64,000 nt of DNA, from NCBI RefSeq assembly GCF_040560245.1, contig NZ_JAKMWP010000001.1. One strand, given 5' to 3'. Source of the stretch: Morganella sibonii (GTDB lineage: Bacteria; Pseudomonadota; Gammaproteobacteria; Enterobacterales; Enterobacteriaceae). The position numbers and the translations under genes were made by a program. Shown here piece by piece: positions 33,562-42,693 of the stretch; positions within the stretch are counted from its first letter, which is position 1, and every line of letters starts with the position of its first letter. Under the pieces are notes generated by a model. The model saw only the letters and a program-made list of their open reading frames with translations, ran no database searches and was not told where the DNA came from.

Positions 33562-34653
33562 TTAAGCCCCTTCTGTAATCAAACGCGCGATAATGTCGCC
33601 CATTTCGTCCGTGGTCACACTCTTACCGCTTCCGGCCACGTCACGGGTGCGGTATCCGGCATTCAGCGCCTGGTTTACCGCGTTTTCAATGCTGTCCGCT
33701 GCTGCATCCTGCCCGCAGCTGAAGCGCAGCATCATGGCGGCGGATAAAATCTGTGCCACCGGGTTGGCAATATTTTGTCCGGCGATATCCGGCGCAGAAC
33801 CGCCGGCCGGCTCATACAGGCCGAATTTTTTCTCATTCAGGCTGGCGGACGGCAGCATGCCCATGGAGCCGGTGATCATCGCGCATTCGTCGGAGATAAT
33901 GTCGCCGAACAGGTTGGAGCAGAGGATGACATCAAACTGCGACGGATCTTTCACCATCTGCATGGCGGCGTTATCGATATACATGTGTGACAGCGTGACA
34001 TCCGGATACTCTTTGGCGATTTCAGTGACCACTTCGCGCCATAATACGGAGCTTTGCAGCACATTGGCCTTATCAATCGATGTTACCTGACCGCGGCGTT
34101 TTTGTGCGGAAGCAAAGGCGATACGGGCGATGCGCTCAATTTCATAGCGGTGATACACTTCGGTATCATAAGCACGCTCATATTTTCCTTCGCCTTCACG
34201 GCCTTTCGGCTGTCCGAAGTAGATGCCGCCGGTCAGTTCGCGGACACACAGGATGTCGAATCCGCGGGCAGCGATATCACTGCGCAGCGGGCAGAACGCT
34301 TCCAGCGCCGGATAGAGTCTGGCCGGGCGCAGGTTACTGAATAATTTGAAATGTGCACGCAGCGGGAGCAGCGCACCGCGTTCCGGCTGTGAGTCCGGCG
34401 GCAGTTTTTCCCATTTCGGACCACCGACAGAGCCGAACAGCACCGCATCCGCCTGCTCACAGCCTTTCAGTGTGGCGGGCGGCAGCGGGTGACCGTGGTT
34501 GTCGATGGCAATACCGCCGACATCATATTCACTGGTGGTGATGGTCAGGTTAAAGCGGCTGCGCACGGCATCCAGCACTTTATAAGCCTGTGCCATAATT
34601 TCAGGGCCGATTCCGTCGCCCGGTAAAACTGCAATATGAAATTGTTCCGACAT
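33562..34653 (-). CDS. leuB: 3-isopropylmalate dehydrogenase LeuB
   Basis: NAD-dependent oxidative decarboxylation of 3-isopropylmalate to 2-ketoisocaproate. The 363 residues begin with HIAVLPGDGIGPEIM and include GSVGGPKW, RELTGGIYFGQPKGR, and the metal-binding signature NLFGDIISDECAMITGSMGMLPSAS. It starts 2 bp after the leuA stop in the leuABCD operon. Confidence 0.98.
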   Translation of the reverse strand: MSEQFHIAVLPGDGIGPEIMAQAYKVLDAVRSRFNLTITTSEYDVGGIAIDNHGHPLPPATLKGCEQADAVLFGSVGGPKWEKLPPDSQPERGALLPLRAHFKLFSNLRPARLYPALEAFCPLRSDIAARGFDILCVRELTGGIYFGQPKGREGEGKYERAYDTEVYHRYEIERIARIAFASAQKRRGQVTSIDKANVLQSSVLWREVVTEIAKEYPDVTLSHMYIDNAAMQMVKDPSQFDVILCSNLFGDIISDECAMITGSMGMLPSASLNEKKFGLYEPAGGSAPDIAGQNIANPVAQILSAAMMLRFSCGQDAAADSIENAVNQALNAGYRTRDVAGSGKSVTTDEMGDIIARLITEGA

Positions 34654-34655
34654 AA

Positions 34656-36281
34656 TTACACCGCTTCCTTTGTCTCTGTATTGTTGTTATGAGTATTGTT
34701 ATGAGTATTGTTATGAGTGTCGTTGTGCATGTTGTTATCTGACTGTATCCGCCGTTTTTCTTCTTTTACCTGTCCGGCACGCCAGATACTGTTAACAGCG
34801 TGGATCATGGCCTGAGCGGAGGATTCGACAATATCGGTTGCCAGCCCCATGCCGTGGAATTTGCGGCCTTCGTACTCCACCACGATATTCACCTGTCCCA
34901 GCGCATCCGTTCCCTGACCTTTGGCGGTCAGCTGATAGGCGGCGAGGGTCAGCGGATACCCCGCGATACGGCGGATAGCTTCATACGCTGCATCCACCGG
35001 GCCGTTCCCCTGGGCGGATTCGGAGATGATTTCATCCCCGGCCTGCATTCTGACGGTTGCTGACGCTTTGACACCGGTACCGGACTGGGTGTTGAGGAAC
35101 GCCAGCGAGAAGTGTTCCGGCTCCTGATGCTGCTGTTTCATAAACACCAGCGCTTCCAGGTCGTAATCGAAAACCTGACCTTTTTTATCGGCCAGTTGCA
35201 GGAAGTCGGCGTATAACTCATCCAGGTTATAATCGTCTTCCTGATAGCCCATTTCTGCCATCCGGTGTTTCACTGCCGCACGGCCGGAGCGGGAGGTCAG
35301 GTTGATTAAGTTATCTTTCAGGCCGATGCTGTCCGGCGTCATGATTTCGTAGGTTTCGCGGTTTTTAATCACACCGTCCTGGTGGATACCGGAGGAGTGG
35401 GAGAACGCATTGCTGCCGACCACGGCTTTGTTCGGCGGTACGGGCGTATTGCATAACTGGCTGACCAACTGGCTGGTGCGGTAAATCTCTTTGTGATTGA
35501 TCCCGGTACGTACGCCCAGCATTTTTTCCCGCACTTTAATCGCCATAATGACTTCTTCCAGCGCACAGTTTCCGGCGCGCTCACCTAATCCGTTGATGGT
35601 ACCTTCAATCTGACGGGCACCCGCCTGTACGGCAGTGATAGAGTTGGCAACGGACATGCCCAGATCATCATGGCAGTGGACGGAAATGATGGTTTTGTCG
35701 ATATTCGGTACGCGGTTGAACAATTCACTGATAATGCCGCCGAACTGGTACGGCGTGGTGTAACCGACGGTATCAGGAATATTGACAGTCGTGGCACCGG
35801 CGTTAATCGCGGCTTCGACAATACGGCATAAATCATCAATATCGGTACGCCCGGCGTCTTCGCAGGAGAACTCGACGTCATCGGTAAAGCGGCGGGCATG
35901 TTTAATCGAGCCGACCGCCATATCGATGATGTCAGCAAAGGTCTTGCGCAGCTTGGTTTTGACGTGAATACCGGAGGTCGCGAGCACCATATGCAACCGG
36001 AACGCTTCCGCGACTTTCAGGGATTCGGCAGCTGCGTCGATATCACCGATCACACAACGGGACAAGGCTGCGATACGGCTGTTTTTGATTTCGCGGGCGA
36101 TGGTCTGCACCGACTGAAAATCACCGGGAGAGGAGACAGGGAAACCGGCCTCGATAATATCAACCCCCATGCGTTCGAGCTGGAAAGCAATCTGTAATTT
36201 CTCTTTGACGCTGAGACTGGCCTGTAATGCCTGCTCGCCGTCACGCAGTGTGGTATCAAAAATGATGACGTTATCGCTCAT
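34656..36281 (-). CDS. leuA: 2-isopropylmalate synthase LeuA
   Basis: First committed enzyme of leucine synthesis: condenses acetyl-CoA with 2-ketoisovalerate. The catalytic barrel has TTLRDGEQALQASL and SVHCHDDLGMSVANS (metal ligands) and ends near residue 300; the C-terminal regulatory domain that senses leucine follows. It is 541 residues long, about 18 more than E. coli LeuA, because the tail carries Asn/His-rich repeats (HNNT units). First gene of the operon, behind leuL and an attenuator. Confidence 0.98.
   Translation of the reverse strand: MSDNVIIFDTTLRDGEQALQASLSVKEKLQIAFQLERMGVDIIEAGFPVSSPGDFQSVQTIAREIKNSRIAALSRCVIGDIDAAAESLKVAEAFRLHMVLATSGIHVKTKLRKTFADIIDMAVGSIKHARRFTDDVEFSCEDAGRTDIDDLCRIVEAAINAGATTVNIPDTVGYTTPYQFGGIISELFNRVPNIDKTIISVHCHDDLGMSVANSITAVQAGARQIEGTINGLGERAGNCALEEVIMAIKVREKMLGVRTGINHKEIYRTSQLVSQLCNTPVPPNKAVVGSNAFSHSSGIHQDGVIKNRETYEIMTPDSIGLKDNLINLTSRSGRAAVKHRMAEMGYQEDDYNLDELYADFLQLADKKGQVFDYDLEALVFMKQQHQEPEHFSLAFLNTQSGTGVKASATVRMQAGDEIISESAQGNGPVDAAYEAIRRIAGYPLTLAAYQLTAKGQGTDALGQVNIVVEYEGRKFHGMGLATDIVESSAQAMIHAVNSIWRAGQVKEEKRRIQSDNNMHNDTHNNTHNNTHNNNTETKEAV
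34687..34718 (-). repeat. 12-bp tandem repeat in the 3' end of leuA
   Basis: The unit ACTCATAACAAT (minus strand) occurs about 2.7 times in a row and is flanked by degenerate copies, encoding THNN repeats at the LeuA C-terminus. A 12-nt unit keeps the frame when copies are gained or lost. Confidence 0.8.
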
Positions 36282-36331
36282 GTTGTGATCCTCTCGGTTA
36301 TTTCTTGTTCTGTTTTCCGGTTTGCAGGTAT

Positions 36332-36361
36332 AAAAAAACCCGCGACATTGCGCGGGTTTTT
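36332..36361 (-). terminator. leu operon attenuator terminator
   Basis: CCCGCG and CGCGGG form a 6-bp G+C stem, extended by A/T pairs, with seven T on the minus strand. It sits about 20 bp after the leuL stop and 50 bp before leuA, the place for a transcription attenuator. Confidence 0.88.
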
Positions 36362-36379
36362 CAGGTCTCAGGGAGAAAG

Positions 36380-36463
36380 TTATGAGGAACTTCCGGCCAT
36401 AAGCCCGCCACGCGCAGTTAAGGCGATAATTAGCAGGCTGTTTAGGCGGAAAGTGAAAGACAT
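36380..36463 (-). CDS. leuL: leu operon leader peptide LeuL
   Basis: A 27-codon frame (begins MSFTFRLNSLLIIALTARGG) after AGAAGG, directly before the attenuator. It carries leucine codons CTA, CTG, CTA and TTA in its centre, including rare CUA, and two Ile codons. Ribosome stalling when Leu-tRNA is short would let the leu operon be read. In E. coli the leader has four consecutive Leu codons; here they are scattered. Confidence 0.85.
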   Translation of the reverse strand: MSFTFRLNSLLIIALTARGGLMAGSSS

Positions 36464-37143
36464 AGTAATAACCTTCTCAGTAAATTCAGTGGCACGGAAC
36501 ACAAGGTTTATCCGTGGCGATGTATTATTGATACTGAATATAAAAAGCGCTGTCAACTCTCCTGTTTCGCCGGAGATACTGAGCAACGGAGAAAAAAAGC
36601 ACCAAAAGCAGATAAAGTGACTAATTTATAAAAATTAATCAGCGTTTTCATCTATAAGTCAGCTAAATGATTGGGCTAATATTTTTACAGAATTTTTTTG
36701 CGGATAATCTGAATCGGTTGAGTCGGCAGGGAATACGGTGTCCGGCGGTCAGGTTACCGCCGGTGACAGGTGAGATATTCATTGAACAGTTTATTTTTTC
36801 GGTTACGTCAGTAAAAGAAATCAGATTTTTTCTGCTGATAAAAGATAATTTTGTTATGAATAAACACAATCTTTGTTTTATTATCTCATTGCATGGAAAC
36901 TAAATGAATAAAGCAGTGTTGATGTATTGGTTACATGAATAAATAACTGACTTTAAATATTTAAATAGTATGCATTGTGATGATGATGCGCACCCGCGTA
37001 TTCAGAACCATACAAGGAAGAGACTCAATTATTAATTGGATAATCAATTGAGATAATAGATTTCAATTTTGTATTTATCTGCTGTTTCAGTATGGCGGCG
37101 GATAGCTTATTGAAGTCATTATAATCATTTATTGGAGTTTAAG
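36464..37143. promoter_or_regulatory. AT-rich divergent region between leuL and leuO
   Basis: About 680 bp without a convincing gene. AT-rich blocks in the leuO-proximal half suggest H-NS binding, known for the leuO promoter in E. coli. A quasi-palindrome, CTCAATT at 37024-37030 and AATTGAG at 37046-37052, lies about 90 bp before leuO and could be a LysR-type (LeuO) site. The promoters of both leu and leuO must lie here. Confidence 0.45.
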
Positions 37144-38091
37144 ATGACTGAATACACCTCAGTGGCAGAAGTAAAAAAAGAATCCGGTGAAACACAGCTG
37201 CGCAATGTGGATCTTAATCTGCTGACGGTTTTTGATGCGGTTATGCAGATGCAGAACGTCACCCGTGCTGCTGAACTTTTAGGTATGTCGCAACCGGCTG
37301 TCAGTAATGCGGTGTCACGGCTTAAGGTTATGTTTAATGATGAATTATTTGTCCGTTTTGGCCGCGGGATTCAGCCGACTGCGCGCGCCAAACAGCTGTT
37401 CGGTCCGGTCAGACAGGCATTGCAGCTGGTGCATAACGAGCTGCCGGGTGCCGGTTTTGAACCGGGCAGCAGTGAGCGGGTATTTAATCTGGCTATTTCC
37501 AGTCCGCTGGATATCCGGCTGACAGATAAAATAATCGAACAGGTTAAACTTCACAGTGAAAATATCGATGTTAATATTCAGTCTTATATGAATTCACAGA
37601 TCGAGCATAACCTGAAATATCAGGAAACGGATTTTGCTATCAGCTATAATCGTTTCGATAAGCCGGATTACAGTCATCACTTATTATTTAATGATCAGTT
37701 ATCATTGGTTGCTGCCCGTAACCATCCCCGCATACAATATACCGTTACCGAGAAACAGATATTCACCGAGCAGCATGCGGTAGTATCCCTCGACTTAATT
37801 GATTCATTCAGTTCACCGTATTATGAAAATAATGAATTACTCCGGGCTATCGTTTATCAGGGAACCAATTTAGTCAGTGTCCTGAATATTGTGTCTAAAA
37901 CGGAATTGGTGGCGATCGCGCCGAAGTGGCTGATCCAGCTCTATTCACATGTCCTGCCGATTCAGGAAGTGCAGCTGCCGTGGGATAAAGTCAGCCGTCC
38001 GGCATTTCTGATCTGGCATGAGGCCTGCACCCGCGATAAAGGTCATCAGTGGATGAAAGCACTGCTGACGCAATTTACACATCATATATAA
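37144..38091 (+). CDS. leuO: LysR-type regulator LeuO
   Basis: Global LysR-type regulator, known in E. coli and Salmonella as an antagonist of H-NS. The N-terminal helix-turn-helix is nearly identical to E. coli LeuO (VDLNLLTVFDAVMQ, RAAELLGMSQPAVSNAVSRL, MFNDELFVRFGRGIQPTARA); the effector domain is less similar, with DKGHQWM conserved near the end. I chose the ATG at 37144, 6 nt after GGAG; a TTG 12 bases upstream precedes that site. 315 residues. Divergent from the leu operon, as in E. coli. Confidence 0.95.
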   Translation: MTEYTSVAEVKKESGETQLRNVDLNLLTVFDAVMQMQNVTRAAELLGMSQPAVSNAVSRLKVMFNDELFVRFGRGIQPTARAKQLFGPVRQALQLVHNELPGAGFEPGSSERVFNLAISSPLDIRLTDKIIEQVKLHSENIDVNIQSYMNSQIEHNLKYQETDFAISYNRFDKPDYSHHLLFNDQLSLVAARNHPRIQYTVTEKQIFTEQHAVVSLDLIDSFSSPYYENNELLRAIVYQGTNLVSVLNIVSKTELVAIAPKWLIQLYSHVLPIQEVQLPWDKVSRPAFLIWHEACTRDKGHQWMKALLTQFTHHI

Positions 38092-38114
38092 TCAGTCATT
38101 TAATTCATTTCTCT

Positions 38115-38149
38115 CCCCGGCAGGCAAATACGCCTGCCGGGGCTTTTTT
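38115..38149 (+). terminator. Terminator after leuO
   Basis: CCCCGGCAGGC and GCCTGCCGGGG form a perfect 11-bp stem with a 6-nt loop and a six-T tail, 23 bp after the stop. Confidence 0.95.
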
Positions 38150-38302
38150 GTGATCCCGCCATTGCAAAGATAACTAAATTTGCTTTTGTTCCCGGGGACA
38201 ACAGGCTACACTTGCGGAAAAATTTAAGCGTACAACTGTAAGCTGAAAATCATTACATAACGTGAAACCGTACAGTCTGACGGCTCAGTAAAGGAAACGC
38301 GT

Positions 38303-40111
38303 GTGACAACAACAAATTTGCATCACTATCATTTAGTGACGCGGCTGCAACAGCAAAAACAGCGCCGGGGTGACAAAACCGCACTGCGACAGTGGTGTGA
38401 ACAGGGTCAGCATATTGATTTTACCTGGCAGCAGGCCGGGACGTTCAGTGAAAATCTGGCGGAAGCCCTGCTGGCGGAAGGGGTTGAGGTTCAGGAAAAT
38501 GTCGCCATTTTCTCGCACAACAGCGCCCTGTGGACATTAACCGACCTGGCGATTCTTCAGTGCCGCGCCATTGTGGTACCGCTCTATGCGACCAGCAGTG
38601 ATGATCAGGCGGCCTATATTCTCAATGATGCGCAGGTGCGTATCCTGTTTGTGGACGGCCAGAAACAGGCGGAAATTGCACTGTCGCTGCTCTCTCTCTG
38701 CCCGTCTCTGCAGAAAATCATCATCATGAACCCGGAAAACACGGCGATCCCGTCTCATCCGGCGGTCTGTACACTGCGCCAGTTTATGAACGGGCACGAC
38801 GGCAGTTATGCCGAAGAGTTGGCGCAGCGCATCGCGGATTGCTCTCTTGATGATCTTTTCACTCTGATTTACACCTCCGGAACCACCGGCGAGCCGAAAG
38901 GCGTGATGCTGGATTACCGCAATATGGCTGCCCAGCTGTATCTGCATGATGAGCGGCTGACGCTGACCGAAGATGATGTCTCTCTCTGCTTCCTGCCGCT
39001 GACACATGTTTTTGAGCGCGCGTGGAGTTTCTATGTGATGCATACCGGCGCACTGAATGTCTATCTCAGTGACACCAATCTGGTGCGCAAAGCGATGGTA
39101 TCGGTAAAACCGACTGTGATGTGTGCGGTGCCGCGTTTCTATGAGAAAGTGTTCAGCGGTATTTACGAAAAAGTGGCACAGGCGCCGTGGTATAAGCGTG
39201 CGTTATTTCACTGGGCGGTACGTACCGGCAAAAAAACACTGGATGCACAGCAGCGCGGTGAAAAGCTGTCATGGCTGGCTGCGCGCTGTGATCAGTTTGC
39301 TCAGAAAAAAGTGCTCGGCAAGCTGCGTGATGTTCTCGGCGGCAATGTCCGTTTCTTACCGGCAGCGGGTGCGCGGCTGGATGATGAAATTATCCGCTTT
39401 TTCCTCGCTATCGGTATTAATATCAAATACGGCTACGGCATGACAGAAACCTGTGCGACGGTATCCTGCTGGGAAAACAGCGGCTATCAGCTCGGCTCTA
39501 TCGGTGTGCCGCTGCCGGATGTGGAAGTGCGTATCGGTGAGGAAAATGAGATCCAGGTACGCGGGCCGGTAGTGATGCGCGGCTATTACAATAAGCCGGA
39601 AGAGACCCGTCAGGCGTTTACTGATGATGGCTGGCTGCGGACCGGAGATGCCGGTGCACTGGATGAGAAAGGTAATCTGTTTATCACTGAGCGCCTGAAA
39701 GATCTGATGAAAACCTCCAACGGCAAATATATTGCGCCGCAGATGCTGGAAGGGACACTGGGACAGGATCGCTTTATCGAGCATATCGCTGTGGTGGCGG
39801 ATGCGCGTAAGTTTGTCTCCGCACTGATTGTGCCGTGCTTTGACACTCTGGAAGAGCATGCCCGGGCGCTGAACCTGAAATATCATGACCGGATGGAACT
39901 GCTGAAAAACAGCCAGATTGTGGCGCTGTTTGAAAGCCGTCTGAAAGAGTTGCAGAAAAATATCGCTGCATTCCATCAGGTTAAGCGTTTCACACTGTTA
40001 CCGCAGAATTTCTCCATGGAACTCGGTGAACTGACGCCGACGCTGAAACTGCGCCGTAAAGTGATCGCCCAGCGCTATCAGCGTGAAATTGAATCGATGT
40101 ATACGGAATAA
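38303..40111 (+). CDS. Long-chain fatty acid-CoA ligase (FadD15-like AMP-forming)
   Basis: Adenylate-forming enzyme that activates long-chain fatty acids to acyl-CoA, 602 residues. Motifs are LIYTSGTTGEPKGVML (phosphate loop), CFLPLTHVFER, YGYGMTETCATVSCW, GWLRTGDAGALDEKGN and the late K region LKLRRKV. It resembles FadD15/FAA1-like ligases more than E. coli FadD. Translation begins at GTG after AAGGAAA. It lies alone between leuO and ilvIH, each side closed by a terminator. Confidence 0.92.
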   Translation: MTTTNLHHYHLVTRLQQQKQRRGDKTALRQWCEQGQHIDFTWQQAGTFSENLAEALLAEGVEVQENVAIFSHNSALWTLTDLAILQCRAIVVPLYATSSDDQAAYILNDAQVRILFVDGQKQAEIALSLLSLCPSLQKIIIMNPENTAIPSHPAVCTLRQFMNGHDGSYAEELAQRIADCSLDDLFTLIYTSGTTGEPKGVMLDYRNMAAQLYLHDERLTLTEDDVSLCFLPLTHVFERAWSFYVMHTGALNVYLSDTNLVRKAMVSVKPTVMCAVPRFYEKVFSGIYEKVAQAPWYKRALFHWAVRTGKKTLDAQQRGEKLSWLAARCDQFAQKKVLGKLRDVLGGNVRFLPAAGARLDDEIIRFFLAIGINIKYGYGMTETCATVSCWENSGYQLGSIGVPLPDVEVRIGEENEIQVRGPVVMRGYYNKPEETRQAFTDDGWLRTGDAGALDEKGNLFITERLKDLMKTSNGKYIAPQMLEGTLGQDRFIEHIAVVADARKFVSALIVPCFDTLEEHARALNLKYHDRMELLKNSQIVALFESRLKELQKNIAAFHQVKRFTLLPQNFSMELGELTPTLKLRRKVIAQRYQREIESMYTE

Positions 40112-40120
40112 TTCTCTCTG

Positions 40121-40154
40121 CGGCACTGCCGGTTTTCTGTGCAGTGCCGTTTTT
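40121..40154 (+). terminator. Terminator after the acyl-CoA ligase gene
   Basis: CGGCACTGC and GCAGTGCCG form a 9-bp stem with an 11-nt loop and five T, 10 bp after the stop. Confidence 0.9.
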
Positions 40155-40208
40155 ATATCCCGCCGGTTTTTCCCCCTCTCTCAGTGAACTCTGCTTTGTG
40201 ATTTCCTG

Positions 40209-40259
40209 CCACAGGCATGATCGTCTGCGGATCATGACATTTCCTTTATTCCTGTGGTT
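40209..40259 (+). other. Nested inverted repeats in the ilvI leader region
   Basis: CATGATC and GATCATG (perfect 7 bp, 7-nt loop, about 40216-40236) are enclosed by CCACAGG (40209-40215) and CCTGTGG (40253-40259). No leader peptide with a run of branched-chain codons is visible, so a classical attenuator is unlikely; it may be structural or a protein site. Confidence 0.4.
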
Positions 40260-40393
40260 TTCCGCTTTTTGCTCCCCGAAAAACGCATTTGCCAGCGCTG
40301 TCATTTTATCGTTATGTTAATCCTCAGATAACTAAAAACAGACAAACACATCACTTGCAGTTACAACCCGTAATCACGGGCAGGAGAGCATTT

Positions 40394-42115
40394 ATGGAGA
40401 GGTTGACTGGAGCGGAAATGATTGTGCGCTCCCTGATTGATGAGGGCGTGTCACACGTATTCGGCTATCCGGGCGGAGCGGTTCTGGATATTTATGATGC
40501 ACTGCATACCGTGGGCGGTATCGGACATATTCTGGTGCGTCACGAGCAGGCGGCCGTGCATATGGCGGACGGCTATGCCCGCGCGACCGGAAAAACCGGC
40601 GTGGTGCTGGTCACATCCGGGCCGGGGGCGACCAATGCCATTACCGGTATTGCCACCGCCTATATGGATTCCGTGCCGCTGGTGGTGCTCTCCGGCCAGG
40701 TGGCGAGCGCGCTGATCGGTAACGATGCTTTCCAGGAAGTGGATATGGTGGGGATCTCCCGCCCGGTCGTGAAACACAGTTACCTGGTGCATGATGTCGC
40801 GGATATTCCCGCCACCATCAAGAAAGCCTTTTATCTGGCGCAAACCGGCCGTCCCGGTCCGGTGGTGATTGATTTCCCCAAAGATATTGTCCAGCAACAG
40901 CATGAATACAGCTACCCGGCCCGGGTCAGCCTGCGCTCCTATAATCCGACCGGTGCCGGTCACAAAGGGCAGATCAAACGCGCGCTTATCACGCTGATGC
41001 AGGCGAAACGTCCTGTCATGTATATCGGTGGCGGTGCCGTCAGTGCCGGATGCAGCCCGGAGATTTTTACCCTTGCGGATAAACTGCGTCTGCCGGTGGC
41101 GCTCTCCCTGATGGGACTCGGCGCATTTCCGGGCACTCATCCGCAGTGCGTCGGTATGCTGGGTATGCACGGGACGTATGAAGCGAACAACACCATGCAC
41201 CACAGTGATGTGATTTTTGCTGTCGGTGTCCGCTTTGATGACCGGACCACCAATAACCTGGCGAAATACTGCCCGCAGGCAACAGTTATTCATATCGATG
41301 TCGATCCGGCTTCTATTTCAAAAACGGTGGCGGCGGATATTCCGATAGTCGGCGATGCAAAACTGTGTCTCGCGCAGATGCTGTTACAGCTTGAGTCCCT
41401 GACCGATGAGCAGGACCCGGATGCGCTGTGCGACTGGTGGCGCCGTATCGATCAGTGGAAAGCGAAACAATGTCTGACGATCGATGAGAGCGGGGAAAAA
41501 ATCAAACCGCAGACCGTGATCCGTACCTTATGGGAGCTGACAGAAGGAAAGGCGTATGTGACGTCTGATGTCGGTCAGCACCAGATGTTTGCCGCGCTCT
41601 ATTACCCGTTTGATGAACCGCGCCGCTGGATCAACTCCGGCGGACTTGGCACGATGGGCTTCGGCCTGCCGGCGGCACTGGGCGTCCGGCTGGCAAAACC
41701 GGATGATATGGTGGTGTGTGTCACCGGGGACGGCAGTATTCAGATGAATATTCAGGAGCTGTCCACCGCATTACAGTTCGGGCTGCCGGTGCTGGTGCTC
41801 AATCTGAACAACCGTTTCCTCGGTATGGTGAAGCAGTGGCAGGATATGGTCTATCATGGCCGTCATTCGCACTCCTATATGGAATCGCTGCCTGATTTTG
41901 TCCGCCTGGCGGAGGCTTACGGGCATGTCGGTATCAGTATCAGTGATAAAGCCACGCTGCGTGAACAGCTTGCGGAAGCTCTGCGTATTGTCCGTGAAGA
42001 GAAGCGGCTGGTGTTCGCCGATGTGATGGTGGATGAAAAAGAGCATGTTTATCCGATGCAGATCCGCAATGGCGGGATGGATGAAATGTGGTTAAGCAAA
42101 ACGGAGAGGACCTGA
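40394..42115 (+). CDS. ilvI: Acetolactate synthase III large subunit IlvI
   Basis: Catalytic subunit of acetohydroxyacid synthase III, first common step of valine, leucine and isoleucine synthesis; uses ThDP, FAD and Mg2+. The 573 residues start MERLTGAEMIVRSLIDEGVSHVFGYPGGAV with the conserved glutamate following in RHEQAAVHMADG; the ThDP motif is GDGSIQMNIQELSTALQ. I chose the ATG at 40394 after CAGGAGAG, matching E. coli; an in-frame ATG 35 codons upstream has no similarity. ilvH follows after 2 bp. Confidence 0.98.
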   Translation: MERLTGAEMIVRSLIDEGVSHVFGYPGGAVLDIYDALHTVGGIGHILVRHEQAAVHMADGYARATGKTGVVLVTSGPGATNAITGIATAYMDSVPLVVLSGQVASALIGNDAFQEVDMVGISRPVVKHSYLVHDVADIPATIKKAFYLAQTGRPGPVVIDFPKDIVQQQHEYSYPARVSLRSYNPTGAGHKGQIKRALITLMQAKRPVMYIGGGAVSAGCSPEIFTLADKLRLPVALSLMGLGAFPGTHPQCVGMLGMHGTYEANNTMHHSDVIFAVGVRFDDRTTNNLAKYCPQATVIHIDVDPASISKTVAADIPIVGDAKLCLAQMLLQLESLTDEQDPDALCDWWRRIDQWKAKQCLTIDESGEKIKPQTVIRTLWELTEGKAYVTSDVGQHQMFAALYYPFDEPRRWINSGGLGTMGFGLPAALGVRLAKPDDMVVCVTGDGSIQMNIQELSTALQFGLPVLVLNLNNRFLGMVKQWQDMVYHGRHSHSYMESLPDFVRLAEAYGHVGISISDKATLREQLAEALRIVREEKRLVFADVMVDEKEHVYPMQIRNGGMDEMWLSKTERT

Positions 42116-42117
42116 TC

Positions 42118-42609
42118 ATGCGCCGGATTCTGTCAATCTTATTAGAAAACGAAACAGGGGCGTTATCCCGTGTGGCAGGGCTTTTTTCCCAGCGCGGGTA
42201 TAATATCGAAAGTATCACCGCTGCCCCGACGGATGACCCGTCACTGTTCCGCCTGACCATCCAGACCAAAGGGGATGCGCGGGTGCTGGAGCAGATTGAA
42301 AAGCAGCTTAATAAGCTGGTGGATGTGTTCCGTGTCACAGAACTGACCGCTGCCTCCCACATTGAGCGCGAGGTGATGCTGGTCAAATTACAGGCCAGCG
42401 GCTACGGGCGGGATGAGGTCAAACGCAGTACTGATATCTTCCGCGGTCAGATTGTCGATGTGACGGCGACGCTCTACACCGTACAGCTGACCGGCACCAC
42501 TGAAAAGCTGGATGCCTTTCTGGATGCGGTGCGCGGCTTTGCTGAAATCGTTGAAATTGCCCGCTCCGGCATCGTCGGGATGTCTCGCGGTGAAAAAATA
42601 ATGCGGTGA
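42118..42609 (+). CDS. ilvH: Acetolactate synthase III regulatory subunit IlvH
   Basis: Small regulatory subunit that activates IlvI and confers valine feedback. The 163 residues begin MRRILSILLENETGALSRVAGLFSQRGYNIESI, an ACT domain, followed by the C-terminal ALS_ss_C region (ASGYGRDEVKRSTDIFRGQIVDVT). The start at 42118 lies 2 bp after the ilvI stop and matches E. coli. Confidence 0.98.
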   Translation: MRRILSILLENETGALSRVAGLFSQRGYNIESITAAPTDDPSLFRLTIQTKGDARVLEQIEKQLNKLVDVFRVTELTAASHIEREVMLVKLQASGYGRDEVKRSTDIFRGQIVDVTATLYTVQLTGTTEKLDAFLDAVRGFAEIVEIARSGIVGMSRGEKIMR

Positions 42610-42651
42610 AATATTTGCGGTGAAAGGGTAAACTGATCACTCTTCTTATTT

Positions 42652-42672
42652 GGCCCGTTGTTCGGGCCGTTT
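42652..42672 (+). terminator. Candidate terminator after ilvH
   Basis: GGCCCG and CGGGCC form a 6-bp stem with a 5-nt loop, followed by GTTTCC. The T run is short, so it may be leaky and let some transcripts continue into cra. Confidence 0.55.
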
Positions 42673-42693
42673 CCTGATTTGTAAGGGGTTAAC

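Noticed and set aside
36663..36903. Short frames on both strands upstream of leuO
   Set aside because: AT-rich sequence with overlapping opposite frames, no similarity and weak ribosome sites; better seen as regulatory DNA.
40451..41293. 280-codon minus-strand frame inside ilvI
   Set aside because: His/Arg-rich antisense shadow of a conserved gene, without a ribosome site or similarity.
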